Source: Schoenoplectus triqueter (lineage: Eukaryota; Streptophyta; Magnoliopsida; Poales; Cyperaceae). From it: 35,251 bases of DNA. The stretch is from positions 1-35,251 of the forward strand of contig CAXKVV010000267.1 in NCBI GenBank assembly GCA_964058805.1, written 5' to 3'. The notes beneath the pieces were generated by a model. It saw nothing but the letters and a program-made list of their open reading frames with translations. It ran no database searches and was not told where the DNA came from. Below are positions 1 through 12,462 of the stretch, one piece after another; position 1 is the stretch's first letter; each line of letters opens with the position of its first letter. Made by a program: the position numbers and the translations under genes.

Positions 1-2350
1 CCGTAAACCAGTTTCCAGGAGCTACCAGCACCTCCTATTTGAAGGCCGAGAACCGTGTTAATAGCCGCAAGAAAAAGAGCCAATCTTCCAAGCCAGTGAT
101 GGTACCAGTTCCAGTACTTGCGCATCTTTGACTCCTTATCAGGACGTATGAAAAATGCAATCACCTGATGTAATAAGAAAGTATTTCGTGTGAAGGACCC
201 GAGTAGGAATGGTGAAACATATCACTTTGATTCAAAAATTAGGGTTCTACACTAGATCAACAAAAGGCCGTGCTAAATTTTGAGGACCTTGCCACAGGAT
301 AGCATCCCAATTGATGCAACTAATTGGCTAATTCCAATGGATTCAATTTCACTAATCAACACAAATTTACACAGTTATGATTTTCCAAACCATATTCTAT
401 TAACCCTAGATCTTTTGAATCTTATGATTTGTTTCTCAGCCAGTGCTGAATTTATTTTGAATGGAGATTGGGGCCTTCTAGGCTCTTGCTTTTAATATAC
501 ATTTACAATTCAGCAAGGACATCATTTAAAATATTTCAAAAGGAAAAGATATTAGAAGAGTCAAGTCCTACCAACCTAAAAACTTGCAATTAATCCATAA
601 TTGTAAGCAGGTCGATTTAATATGACCTTTTAACTTAATTAAGTTTGTATGAGTTCTGTTTGTAGTCATGTGCAAGTTCTAGGCTATGTAAGGTTGAACT
701 GGTAAATCCTTCATGACTGCATGTATGAATTACTCACCTGCAATGATCCTAGACCAAGTACAGAAATGCCGAGGGCCTTGTGACTTCTAAAAGTGGAATG
801 CAGTTTGTTGTAAAGAGAAATTCCAAACAGCACACCAGCGAGCCCGACTAAATACCCCAGAAACTGAATCAGGATATGAAGGTAGAACCAGAGTGGGTCT
901 TTGTGCTGGAAATATCTTGCAATTATTGTACCTATAGGTAGAAGAACTCCCCAGCCAAAAATGACCAATATGCCATGATTTTGTTTCAACTGGTATGGGT
1001 ATGATGAATGAGATGATGAGACAGTTGATCCACCTATATATGTAACAATTTGGAATGCTGGTTATATTGACAAAGCAATAGACTAGGAATACCTTAATTC
1101 TGGTAATTGGTGTAAACTGTACTGAACTTGTAGACTAGGAATACCTTAATTCTGGTAATTGGTGTAAACTGTACTGAACTTGTAGACTAAGAATACCTTA
1201 ATTCTGGTAATTGGTGTAAACTGTACTGAACTTGTGCCCGATATGGTCTAATTAAACTTCATTTTCATTTTCTCTTTTTCATTCTTTTGCTTATGGCACT
1301 GAATCAGGGTGTCACAGTGAGCAGTACCTGTATGAAATCGGAGTATGAATACTAACCAGTCGTTACCAAAGCTGTCCATTTTAAGAGAATTACTCGGACA
1401 CATGAATTACTTCACAAAGAGAAAAGAAATCAAGACCTGATGAAAATTCAATGGAGACAGATATCTTGTCATCATGTTTTGTAAGCTGAAAATCAACCGG
1501 AGCTTCATTTGAATGTGCAAAAAGAATTTTCTGGTTCTTGACTGGGTTTGAAAACCTCACTTGAAACATGAGATAGATATTCACTCCATAAAGAACCACC
1601 TTTGGAGAAATGCTTTCCAGCATCAATTTCCCTTCATCGACGACCACATCTGATGAAGATTGGCCTCGCAAGATGTATTGCTTAATGAAAGCTCTGCCCG
1701 TGGTGTCAATCCAACCAACCATGGCAGTCGACCCAACCATCATACCATCAGGAGAGAACCCGATCCCGACCCAACCGGAGGTGTAAACTGAAGATAATAT
1801 TATGCTTATAGTGTTGTCTTGGATTTGGTAATACTGAAAAAGGATCAGGTATAATAGTTCTTTCTTGGTCAGAAAATGCTTTTGGCACCAAAAATAATAG
1901 AGAAAATTTTGTACAACGAATCAATATTGCTTTGTTTTGTTGCAATTTATCTATTGATCTATTTGCATTTTACCTTCTGCATATAACACTCTGTTTTAAG
2001 TTACTTGCAATACAGATGTGAACTTCTTTATTAATTTGCGCAACTTTGATAGTGATCACATAAAAAAAAATTATGTGGTCAATAAAAAATGCACATTTTT
2101 TTTTCCAGAAGAAATCGAAGCATGTAAGTTAAATGAAATAGAGGTATATAATTGACTTGAAGCTAAGAAAAGTTACTCTGAGGATGAAGGTCTTCCAAAC
2201 GGGTTTGCAAACAAGCCCTGAAGTGTTAAATGGTGCTGGGAGGAAAATACTGAGATCAGCGCTGCATCTATCCATCTGTGAACAAACTGTTGTGATCGAA
2301 GCCAAAACAAGAAACAAGGAAGCAGAGAGAAGAATCAGAGACTTTGCCAT
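1..2350 (-). CDS. Cytochrome b561 and DOMON domain-containing protein (5' part, four exons, runs off the left edge)
   Basis: Plant CYBDOM family: a secreted-side DOMON heme domain joined to a b561 core that moves electrons, typically from ascorbate, across a membrane. Exons on the minus strand are 2350-2177, 1833-1437, 1033-738 and 164-<1; all junctions are GT/AG and phases join (0, 1, 0). The start is the ATG at 2350, which opens a signal peptide (MAKSLILLSASLFLVLASIT) ending near Cys-Ser-Gln. An upstream in-frame ATG at 2440 would put charged residues before it and lies beside the TATA box, so it is less likely. DOMON spans about residues 45-165, with GWVGIGFSPDGMMVGS at 78-93. The b561 part starts near 205. 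Its four candidate heme histidines are H210 (KQNHG), H243 (FYLH), H275 (RSHKALG) and H311 or H312 (WYHHW). About 343 residues are visible; the last helices lie outside the window. Family assignment is firm; the exact paralogue and substrate are not determined. Confidence 0.93.
1079..1234. repeat. Intronic minisatellite, 3 tandem copies of a 52-bp unit
   Basis: The unit begins TAGACTAGGAATACC and ends CTGTACTGAACTTG, repeating with a period of exactly 52 bases (unit starts 1079, 1131, 1183). Copies are almost identical; the third has AAGAAT where the others have AGGAAT. It lies inside intron 2 (1436-1034) of the b561/DOMON gene, away from both splice sites. Near identity suggests recent expansion. 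Confidence 0.95.
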
Positions 2351-2452
2351 TGAGGAAATTGGTGAATGAATAATGTAGAAGAAAATGAGAAAAGCTAGTT
2401 GTAATTGGTAAAAAGGAAAGAAGGCTTGTTTATTTTTCATGCTGTGTTTACA

Positions 2453-2462
2453 TATTTATATA
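2453..2462 (-). promoter_or_regulatory. Probable TATA box of the b561/DOMON gene
   Basis: On the minus strand the sequence reads TATATAAATA, about 105 bases upstream of the chosen ATG (2350). That spacing would put transcription start near 2420-2430 and leave a short 5' leader of roughly 75 bases. It supports the ATG at 2350 over the one at 2440. Position and motif are seen; use as a promoter is inferred. Confidence 0.5.
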
Positions 2463-4934
2463 CACACATATTTTCATTTCTTTCATTTCAAGTGGTCAGG
2501 AACTGGGTCCCACTGGTAAAGGAAGAAGAAAAGAGAGTGAGCTGGTTGGTGATAATGGCAATGGGTGTCGCTTCACACTGAAGTGATGTGAACAGCTATT
2601 GGTGTACCGAAGTGTTTCGACACTGTTCCGGTCCATTCCAGACCAAAAGAGTGGTATAATAAAGTGGAATGTATATAGACAAAGGAGAATTGAGGCAACA
2701 AAGGCACAAATGAAAAGTGATAAACTTCCAAATAGTTTGGCAACTTCGTTCCTGTACTAGAAAAGTAATTATGCATGTACCGGATGAAATTAATTGGTTG
2801 ATAAACGTGGAACTGTCATGAACTCATGATACCGGAATTGGAAAAGAAAGGTGGAATTCGCCATCATTTGTTTTTGCGTAGTATTGTAATTCTTACGATT
2901 ATTATTATTTATGTACAATTTCCATGACGGTGATCAGCTAGTGGGCTGGGTTGGATAGGCTAGAAAATTCAATGTTCCTTTTAAATAATACGTTTATATT
3001 TTATTATTTAATTTTTCATGTTTGATAGTAAAAGAAAGCCGAGTTCATCTCGTATAGTATTGTACGAGGGATCAATCAATTTTAGCTTCAATCTCTGTTA
3101 TTATCATATCATGGACCTGGTCAATTTTATTTATGACTTGTATTTTCCATTTGCTTAATACGCAACTGTCATATGTTTCTTCCGTTGCAATTTTAATAGC
3201 TTAATTAAAATTAAGATATGGCCGTTGCTATAGTCTCCTCATTTATGTTATATATACTTCTGTTGTTCATGATCTTCAAGCAAAGTGAGACCAATTTACG
3301 AGGAAAAAAAAAGACAGAATTGCAACAATTTTTTTTTTGATAAATAAAATAAAAAAATAAGGAAGTGGTATGATTGCAATTGAAATATGCATCCATAGTC
3401 AGACTCGAGTATCAAATTCGTTCCACTTTGTTTTTTTTAACAAAAAATTGAAGTTTTGATTAATTTTTTTTTAACTTTTTTAAAAACTTCAACGTGGTCC
3501 ATGATTAAGTTTTGACTAAATTTTTTATACATTTGTCAGAAAATTAATACGTAAGGCACAACTACGTAACATAAATTATTACAAATGAATATAGACCGTA
3601 AATACTAGTGTTTTAGTCTATACACAATTCATTATTTCAATATGGTATAAATATATTTTAAAAATTATTTTCTTACTTTTATTATACAAATAATATAATA
3701 AAATATTAATATTTTAATAACAAAATAAAATATATAGTTTTCATGAATAATACAAAAAAATATCATATTATTTAAAAAATTCAGCAAAACCAGAAATAAG
3801 ATAGAAAGATGGACAAAAATATTCGAAAATCTTGTTACTATGGATTAAAATGAGTAGGAAGAAATAGGAACAATGGTCACCTCTCTGATCGGAAATTTAG
3901 AAAAAAATCATCATTGTAATTATGTATATTTTGAAAAAAAAATAAAAAAATATTTATTGGTATAATTTTATTATCTATCAAATACTTATTTATATTTGAT
4001 CGAATAAATTTAAAAAATATATTAATAAATTATTTTTTTATTTGCCAGCTCTCTTGCTTAATTTATTAACGATAATTCACTCCACCCTTGCTTGAATGAC
4101 TTGACCATTACTTTACTATAATAAAAATATAAATACACTAATTAAGTATTATACAATCTATAAGAACTCGCTCGGGAATGTTTCTTTTTGTGGTGTTGAC
4201 TCCCCATCCCAGATTCTACGTATGGCCGCTATAGCTTGCCTTATTTGCATTCCATCAAAAACTCTAGTGAAAATGAAATGCTTAGATTTTGATCAGAAGT
4301 CTGATCCGAATTAGTGTCCAATGGTGCCTGAGATTCTAACCGCCCGATTCTGCTCCACAGCTGAAGCTAAAAAGGATATAAACTGGGAGGGATAATCCAC
4401 AATTACAAATCGGCATAGAAATAACTCCTTGTCTTCCACTTTGGAACGCAAATGAACATAGGCCTCCTCCTTTCATAGGATCTCAGGGCTTAACTCTACC
4501 AATACATGAAAGCAGGCTTCACATTTCACAACCATCCGTCTGAAGTTCCTAAGAGATTGTTATTCGACTGCACTAAATGGCAAAGATTATCAAAAAAATG
4601 GAATAAGTATGAGTTGTAAATCTCTCTCAACTCTCTCTCCTTTCAATAAAGAAATATGTTCTTGTTGATTTGGCATAAAACATTCTCTCGAGTCTCGACT
4701 GAAAGTGGTCCAAACGGAGACAGTGGTGGGCTCTTTGATTCAATCCAATTATTAGTAGTAGTAACTGAAGATCTTGCATCTGTTAGTTACATTTATTTAT
4801 TCTATTTAAATTTGTGCTGATAGACTGAAAAATTAATTTTTAAATATTTATAATTTTTGATAGAAAATTTCGATCGAGATGCTTAAATATAATTCGAAAA
4901 GTTCGAAGAAAGATTTATATATTAGATTAATTAA

Positions 4935-5085
4935 ATGACATGAGTCGGACTTGCGCCCTTCAAATTTGAAATGAAGGATGTGAGTTAGATTTGCGTTCTT
5001 CAATTTTAGTTAGACGATGCCAACTATCGGGTATAAAAAATATATTTTGAAGAGCGTGAGTCCGGATTGCGCTCTTGCCATGGTC
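4935..5085. repeat. Three degenerate copies of a ~20-bp motif
   Basis: The stretches GAGTCGGACTTGCGCCCTTC (about 4941), GAGTTAGATTTGCGTTCTTC (about 4982) and GAGTCCGGATTGCGCTCTTG (about 5058) are variants of one motif at uneven spacing. They look like decayed internal repeats of a mobile element or LTR. No flanking duplication was found. Confidence 0.5.
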
Positions 5086-5667
5086 AATGTGAAAATAAGT
5101 TGAGTGTGTGGTCATTAGCGTAAATTAATTATTCTTTAAGGTTATTTAAGAAAATATTCCTGTGTATGATATATCTGTGTACGGATATTCCGAAATTGAG
5201 ATATTTATCTCTAATCCCAAGTTCCCAACAAACTTTTTTCTTTTTACTTGTTTTTTCGTAATTTCTCAAAGTCAATAACGGTGCCCGTAAATTTTTACTT
5301 GGCCTTTTTGACTAACATGGCAAAACGTGCCAGTAATCACATTCTACTCTGCTCCATTTTCCATTTTTTTTCTAATTTTGCTATGAGTACTTTGCATCCT
5401 ATTAAGGAGTTAATTACTCAAGTGCATGCCTATTACTAATATTTTCTTTTTAACTGAAGAACTCAGAACTATTTATTTCTCTACGAAAACTATTTTTTCC
5501 ATAACTCTTTTCTTTGTATTTTATGTTTCTGTGTAAGATTAAGACTATCACTTTATCTTCACTTTTGACTGATTAAATATAACATTATAAAATAGGGTGG
5601 TTGTGCGTGCTTCATGTGTGCTCTTTTCATTAGCTTTATTCATATCCACTTACAACTTATACTTATT

Positions 5668-5877
5668 CCCTCGTTTGCTAAGCATAGTAAAATTAAAATG
5701 GAGTAAACATTAAATCACCTTAAAACAATGATATTTGATAGTAGTGAAATAAATATATGAAATGGTTTTCTGTAAAACTGTTGAAAAAAGAAAATTTTGA
5801 TGCTTTAACTTTAAATCACTTTCATTTGATACTTTAAAATTCTTACTACACTTTTTGCTACACCTATCAAATAAGGG
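5668..5877. mobile_element. Possible small TIR element (MITE), ~210 bp
   Basis: The left end reads CCCTCGTTTGCTAAGCATAG and the reverse complement of the right end reads CCCTTATTTGATAGGTGTAG, a degenerate inverted repeat continuing into an A-run. The interior is AT-rich and non-coding. I see no convincing target duplication, so ends and superfamily are uncertain. The size and CCCT-TTTG ends would fit a Tourist-like or hAT-like MITE. Confidence 0.4.
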
Positions 5878-5879
5878 GA

Positions 5880-8348
5880 TTAAGCATAAATCTTACACAC
5901 ATACCCCATGATTATCCATATTCATGAATTATGTGAAAAAATAATATAATTTACATCAATTGTTTTATGTTGTATAAATCAATCACAGTAGAAGATATTA
6001 TATAATTGAATGAAAAAAAATACAATATATTATTTTTTAGTTATCAATTATTTTATAAGTTATATATGAGCGTGGAATAGTGCATACATTTATTTGATAC
6101 GCTAATGAATTTCTTTATCTGTATATATGTACCTGATAAGTTAAGAGAAGGTAAGATTTTTCCAAATTTAGGTTTCTTAATAGCAAAAGATATTTACCTT
6201 AGGTTTCACCCACGCTTTTTGTCCTCTCTGATTTTATTTTTAATCCCGTCCATGCAACTTTCATCCAAATGTTCTTTTCAACCAGCAAACTAATTTGAAC
6301 ATTGTTTTTTTAATATTATTTTTTTCTTTTCAATCAGCAAACTAATATTAATGCAATTCGATCTATCCGTTTAACCGACGTGGCGAACACACGACCGACC
6401 CTTATGCATCTAGAAATTAAGGTTAATTATTTTAACCTATTTTGTTAAAAGTTGTCTGAGATGAGATGAGATGATATATGAAAAATAATATCTATATCTA
6501 TATATATTATATTATAAAGAGCCTATATATGAAAAAGTTAAATATCAAAGTTTCTTAGACACTGAAAATGTATTGGATATGAAGTTATTTTCCACATAAT
6601 ATTTATATTTTTTTTCTTACTCAAAATAAAATTCATTAAACAATAAAAGCCATGGTTGAATGAATAAGTCACATTACAAATATACTAGATAATTGTACAA
6701 TATTTCTTGCACACTGCAAATGTGCTGACTGCACCCTTTTTTTTTAGATATTGAATATTTATTATAGAAAAATGTTATGCGAGAGTACTGAAATTTCTAA
6801 AAGCAATAGCGTTGTAATAAAAAATGTTTTCTTCAATAGTATGTTAGTTAATTATCTCAATTAGGGATGTTTATCGGGTTTTGCACCGAAAAAATGTAAC
6901 ATGTATAAATAATCGGATATTTAAAATGATTTTTTTTTTGTAAAATAATTTTTGTTAAGAATTTTTTAAATATATATATATTTAAAATGCTAAAAATATA
7001 TTTAAAGATAAATATTATAATGAGCTATGTAATAATTTATTAAAAAATAATACAAAGAGTTGTATTGCTTTACTATTTAAATTGCACCTTAGAAACATCA
7101 TATCATCTCTTTAAATGAAGAAAAAAATATGAGCCATTTGATTAAGATAAGTGAAGAGAGAAACAAAATTAATGGTAAAAATATGAATGATGTGGCATAG
7201 CTAAAAAGCTTGGAGAGCTAACCCTCTTCTTGGAATAGAATGTTATCTGATCATTACTAACAGAGAAAACTGCCCATTATATGGATTCTCTTAATTTTAT
7301 AAATATTTATATGTAGCACTAATTTTATTATAAATAAATAATATATTTTAATTAAATATAATTTATTCGAAATCAACTACAAATACTCTTAAAATTAAAA
7401 AAAATTATTATTTAATAAAAAATATATATAATATAATAATTTTTTCTGAGTATGATTGTATATGCACAATAAAACTTAATAATACTTCATATTTAATTTA
7501 TTTGATATATAAATTCTTTTTATAAAATAATTATATTTAATATTAGTTTTATTATAAATAAATAATATATTTCACCTAGATGTAATTGATATCTAAATTA
7601 ATTATAAATGCTCTTAAATTTTTATATAAAATTAATTTATTATTTAATAAAAGATAATGTGTAAAATATAATATTTTTCTTTTTTAGTAAATTGTATAGC
7701 GTAATTTTATTTCTTAAATAAATTTTAATAATATTTAATATTTAATTTATTTAACGTATAACTTCAGTATCGGGGCTCAAAAGAAAATCAAGTGGGGACC
7801 AATAAATTTCAATGAACTATAGAAAAGTAGGAGAAATTATTTATACCTCAAATAAATTTTGGCTTAAAATTTTTTTTTTAAGTATTTTTGGAATGATAGG
7901 AGGGTCATGTCCCACTCTGACTTGAACTAAGCTCCGTCAGTATACAACTTCTTATTTTAGACTTCGTATAAATATATGATAAAAATAATAAACATAATGG
8001 AAAGAAAAAATGAGTTTAACTGAAATCTAACAATTATTTTTATAAAATCAATCAATCTGAATTATAAATTTAAATATGGATTTTTTGATCATTACACATT
8101 ATCTAGTAATATATAATTAATAGACAAATTCAGTTATATTATATTTGATTTCTAGTTTATCTCAACTAAATTGATCTACCTTTGCTATTCCAAATATTAT
8201 AATATGAAATCGCACTCAAATATGCAGTTAGACGTACGTTGGAAATTATTTTGTACGGCCATCTACTAGTATTGCTAATATATATAATAATATCATGCTG
8301 ATTAATTATACTAATATTTTTTTCCCATCCACTTTACATCACGTCTTG
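5880..8348. other. AT-rich intergenic DNA with diffuse repeats
   Basis: No gene recognised. It contains a short ATGAG-type repeat near 6457-6475, a (TA)-rich run near 6490-6515 and long A/T runs. Between about 7290 and 7760 an AT-rich unit of roughly 230 bases occurs twice; a third relative lies at 11.09-11.30 kb and is described separately. Confidence 0.6.
7290..7760. repeat. AT-rich repeat unit, two diverged adjacent copies
   Basis: Both copies contain ATTTTATTATAAATAAATAA followed by a TAATTATAAATGCTC-like stretch, TTATTATTTAATAAAA and a closing TTTAATTTATTT block. Copy 1 runs about 7308-7535 and copy 2 about 7545-7760. A further relative is at about 11090-11300 with the same order of blocks. 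Such blocks may derive from a family of AT-rich non-autonomous elements. No clear inverted ends were found, and composition inflates apparent similarity. Confidence 0.55.
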
Positions 8349-8359
8349 AAGTATTAGTA

Positions 8360-8889
8360 GGCATCGTCCTGAAGGATCGGGTCGAGCTTCTCGAGTGCCG
8401 AGCTTACGAGAGGGTCAGATAAAGACCTAATTTGATAAGGACTTTTAGAGGGGCCGAGTTCAAAGAACTTGATTTTTAAGGAGTAAGTTTGGCCCTTATT
8501 AAGCCGGAAGAAGGTAGAGTAAGGGACAAATAAGGGCTTGATATATATATTTTTTTGTTGATTAAATATTTTTTAATGTTAATTTATATTTATATAAAAA
8601 TATTAAATTATGTTTTTCTATTTGGGCATTTTATTTTAATTTTTCTATATTTATTAAGTGTAATTAATATATAATATAAAATATTAAAGAAAGAGTTTGG
8701 GAAGGGCTGGGTAAGGATCATGTTTGATAAGGACCGAATCAGAAAGATTTGTATTTTAAAAATTGAGTCTAATCCTTAAGGAATCTGACTCTTATCATTA
8801 GAAAAGGTAGGGCCGAATTTATAAGGGCAAAGTTTTTTGAAGAGCCGGTTGGGTCGAGTTAAAAGTCTGAGTCCTTATGAACTATGCCT
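8360..8889. mobile_element. Non-autonomous TIR DNA transposon, 530 bp, Mutator-like
   Basis: The ends are inverted: left (A)GGCATCGTCCTGAAGGA, right reverse complement AGGCATAGTTCATAAGGA, about 15 of 18 matching. It is flanked by an identical 11-base direct repeat AAGTATTAGTA (8349-8359 and 8890-8900). Allowing for ambiguity at the terminal A, this fits a 9-11 base target duplication, as made by Mutator-like elements. The interior has no coding capacity. It has an AT-rich centre (8535-8690) and GGGTCGAG/AGGGCC-rich arms with many short direct and inverted motifs. Boundaries are well supported by the duplication; superfamily is inferred from its length. Confidence 0.8.
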
Positions 8890-9024
8890 AAGTATTAGTA
8901 CAGTTAAGTTTACTCAGGAGCCAGTTTTTAGACCTTCATGTTCGAATTATTTTCAAGAAAAGAGATTTCAATTAAGGCACGCGACTGCTTTCACTTCAGT
9001 TTATTAAAAGAGGTCCATTCTAAT

Positions 9025-10256
9025 TGTAGCACAGACGTCCTGGGGAATGATCCGTGTCCGTGTCCGCGTCTGACACGTGTCGGACATGAACGCATAAAAG
9101 ACACGTATTTGAGACAGTCAAAGAGACACATGACACGGTCCTTTCCATGACATGGGGGTGTCCAATGCCATGATACGGGAGTGACACTTCCTTTCCATGA
9201 CTCATAGTTCACAATCAGAAATTCATAATAGGGATCCGAATCTGCTGTCATAATTGCTATGACATGATTCTGTCACGGGACAAGAAAAACGACTCAATTT
9301 AATTTCAACAACCTAAATTTAGATGATAGAGGTGAGGTTTTATTTTTTATTTTTTAGGGCCTACCTGTCATTGACCCAATGGTAGAGTCCTGCCATCACT
9401 AGTATGATAGCAGATGTGAATTCTTCAGAATAGATATTCTGACTCATGCTTTTCTGACACAGACAGAGCGGATTTACATTGGCTCAGGGGGTAAACTGAC
9501 CATCTGGATTTTGGAAAATAGTATTTTTAGGTTAAGATTTTGTGAATATGATCTATTCTGGAATTAATTTCTGACCCCTCTAAATTGTCTGATTAATTTT
9601 TATTGAGAAAAAAATATTTAGTGCCGTAAACAATGAAAAAAATATGTAAAAATTCTAAAATATGAAGTCCGTAAATGAAAATTTTCTTTACCGACATAAT
9701 TATTTATTATTTTGATTTTGATTTTTTATTATTTTAATATATAAAAAGAAATTATTTTGATAATTTTTTATAAGGCAAAAATATATGTTAAATTATTATT
9801 TTTTTATTTGATACCCAATTAGTTAATGAGTTTGAACCCGTTAAATTGTTATAATTCGATTATTGATCCTCTAATCAAATTCTGCATCCACCCCTCCCTC
9901 CCTAGAGACAGTTTGCATCTTTTTCTTCAATTTGAATAATAACGTTTATAATTTTCTGGACAATACACGCCTAAGCGGCTAAGCAAATGTGTCAACAATG
10001 CTTATATTTTTGGCTCATGTCATGAAAATGGCATGTTTTCGTTCACGTGGTCAGAAATGGGAACATAAAGGTTCACATTTTCTTGAAAGTAAAATGATAG
10101 ACAGTGATTTCAAGCGAACCAAGCAGCATCTGTAAAATAAAATCATAATATATTTTCTGGGATGTATCTATAACCGTGTCGTGTCCAAAATTCTAAAAAA
10201 CCTCGTATGTGCAGTGTCGTGTTGGACATCCGTATCCGTCTCCATGCTACATAGTG
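9025..10256. mobile_element. Possible degenerate element with GTGTCC-rich subterminal repeats
   Basis: The left border region reads TTGTAGCACAGACG and is followed by repeated GTGTCCG/GACACG motifs (about 9049-9140). The right border region, reverse-complemented, reads TATGTAGCATGGAGACGG and is followed by TCCAACACGACAC motifs. The paired GTAGCA ends and facing GTGTC-rich subterminal arrays suggest one old transposable element of about 1.2 kb with a non-coding AT-rich interior. No target duplication was found, so the limits are tentative and two unrelated fragments remain possible. Confidence 0.4.
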
Positions 10257-12462
10257 TTCAGAAAAGGGTGTTGACGAAAAAAAGGAATGCATAGGACATC
10301 AAAATAAGAACAACGCAAATTAGGAATTAATTCTTTTTGCATGAAAACTACTTTATATACATTATACATAACTTTCATTTTATACATAAATATTTTGACT
10401 ACGTAACGAATTCGACGTTCGATGATTATAGAAAATCAGAAACAAACAAACCAATTGAAAGAATACAAATAAATTTTTATTTTTTTTCCTTTTTAATTAA
10501 TTTTTGTATGTTCCTTTTTAAATCATTTTTCAATTTTTAGATTTCAAATACAAACATCATAAAATTCTAGTGCGGATTTAATCTGTTTGAAGTTTTTAAG
10601 TGACTTTTTTATGAGTTATAATCAGAAATAAAATTAGAATGTTTAATTAATATTTCCATACAAATTAAATAAGGGCTTAATGTCAACCTTATAGAATATA
10701 ATTAATTCATACAAAAAAACCAAAATATTTCTGGAATTTTGCTTCTATACTCCTCCGATGCCAATGTAATCCTTCTCAAATCCTTAAGGGCCTCATGCGC
10801 AAGTTGCTCATCCTCCGCAGCTTACGACATTTTAACTTTTTTTTTTTTAACTAGCTTTACGTCTCTCTTGCTCTCTACTACATATGTATGCATATTGTAC
10901 TAAGAGTACAAAATGTATTTTTTTCCTCTTTCAAGAAGACAAATGTAGGAAAAAAGAAATGAGTAGGAAAGTAATATATAGAGAAAGTTAACAAAAGCAA
11001 ATAGCACTGCCAATATGAGAGATGTAAATCTATATTTATACTATATTTTAAAGAACATATGTATTGTAGGCGTTGCGAACCATCTTAATTTAAAAATATT
11101 TATATTGAGTACTAATTTTATTAATAAATAACATATTTTGTTTAAATATAATTTATCTCTAAATTAATTATAAAGACGATTAAATTTTATAATAAAATTA
11201 ATTTATTATTTAATAAAAGATGATGTACGAAATATAATAATAGCTGATATAAAATTTATTTGATATATAATATTTTTTATAAAATAATTATATTTAACAT
11301 GTTCAACATGCACTCTATACAAATTTGAATTATAAAATATTTTGACGCCAACATGAGGAAATAATGACTTTCACATATAGTTTCATGCCTAAAATAATGT
11401 ATACTCGGTATAAATACATTATTCGCTATTAAATTTTACGGAATATATCATGAACTTATTTTTATAAAAATGATAAGATGTTGGAGGTAACTAATTTATT
11501 CTAGTCTATTGATAATATCAATGACCAAACTATCGGATAAAAGAGAGGATGACATTGCTATTTTGAATGCTAAAATATAAAAGGTAAGATTGATTTAATA
11601 TTTAAAATATTAGATACTAATTTAGTCTAGTATGTGAATAGATTCGTGCATTTGGTAAAACGTGTCACGAATGCAATATATTAAGTATCACAATACTCAA
11701 TACAAATTGAATCATAAAGGCTCATATATGGAAAATTTATACTTCATAGTCCTTGACCGGCTCATATAGTTCTAATTTTACTATACGTCGCCTAAATTTT
11801 TTTCCCTAACTAAATGTACATTAGACCTCATTGGAAAAGTATAAGGTCCTTTTTAGCTAGACTACTAGAATTAGGTTTTCCTATTTTTTTGTTGGATTGT
11901 CATTCGAGTTGTGGTATAATGAGATTTGCCATAATTAAAAATACAATGATATAACAATATTAATTTGATTTAATGGCTAGAAACATTATCAGATATCAAT
12001 TTTCGTGCAACTAGATACATGTAAACTTAATTGATTATGCGAATGGATTCAAATCTGTACCCATTTTTCCGTCAACTTTTCAGATTAGAAGTTTAAAATC
12101 ACGAATATAGGAGTCTTGATTGGAATGGTCTCCTATAAGAATTCACTTCATTTTAATAAATATAGAGGAGAAGAGATGATTTAGAATTAAAGTTTCATGA
12201 TCACCGAGAAGAATTCAATCTCTACAGATTGCAAAAGATCCAATAATTTGTACTAAATTTATCAGTTTTGTCGTTAAATTAAACTCCAACTAAAATTTAC
12301 AACTACAAACTCAATCAGAAGCGCTTGGCATAAATATTTATATACATGTAATCATAAACGAGAGGAGAAGAAACTAATTATCTTATCGGGAGGATCACAA
12401 AATATAGGTTTGAGGCTTGAGCTCTCAGCGATGGAGAAGATGGGTAGACGAGTCCTTCCAGC
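10257..12462. other. AT-rich intergenic DNA, no intact gene
   Basis: Nothing definite. A minus-strand stretch at about 10820-10700 reads like coding sequence (AAEDEQLAHEALKDLRR, then a stop after about 40 residues) but has no start, no neighbouring exon I can join and no family I recognise. At 11090-11300 lies a third relative of the AT-rich unit seen at 7.3-7.76 kb. The remainder is low-complexity A/T sequence. Confidence 0.55.

Larger units (their letters stand above)
2351..5667. other. Upstream flank and AT-rich spacer, no intact gene
   Basis: 2351-2900 is the upstream region of the b561/DOMON gene. From about 2900 to 4150 the DNA is very AT-rich with homopolymer runs and short ORFs only. 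4160-4780 is noticeably less AT-rich than its surroundings and contains short open stretches on the minus strand, one ending LEFLMECK at about 4243 after a reasonable splice acceptor near 4363. I could not match these to any family, so this may be a worn gene or transposon fragment. 4935-5085 carries three loose copies of a GAGTCGGACTTGCGC-like motif. The rest shows nothing recognisable. Confidence 0.6.

Noticed and set aside
8938..9251. Three short frames with many Arg/Thr/Asp repeats
   Set aside because: They arise from the GTGTCC-rich array of a probable transposon border.
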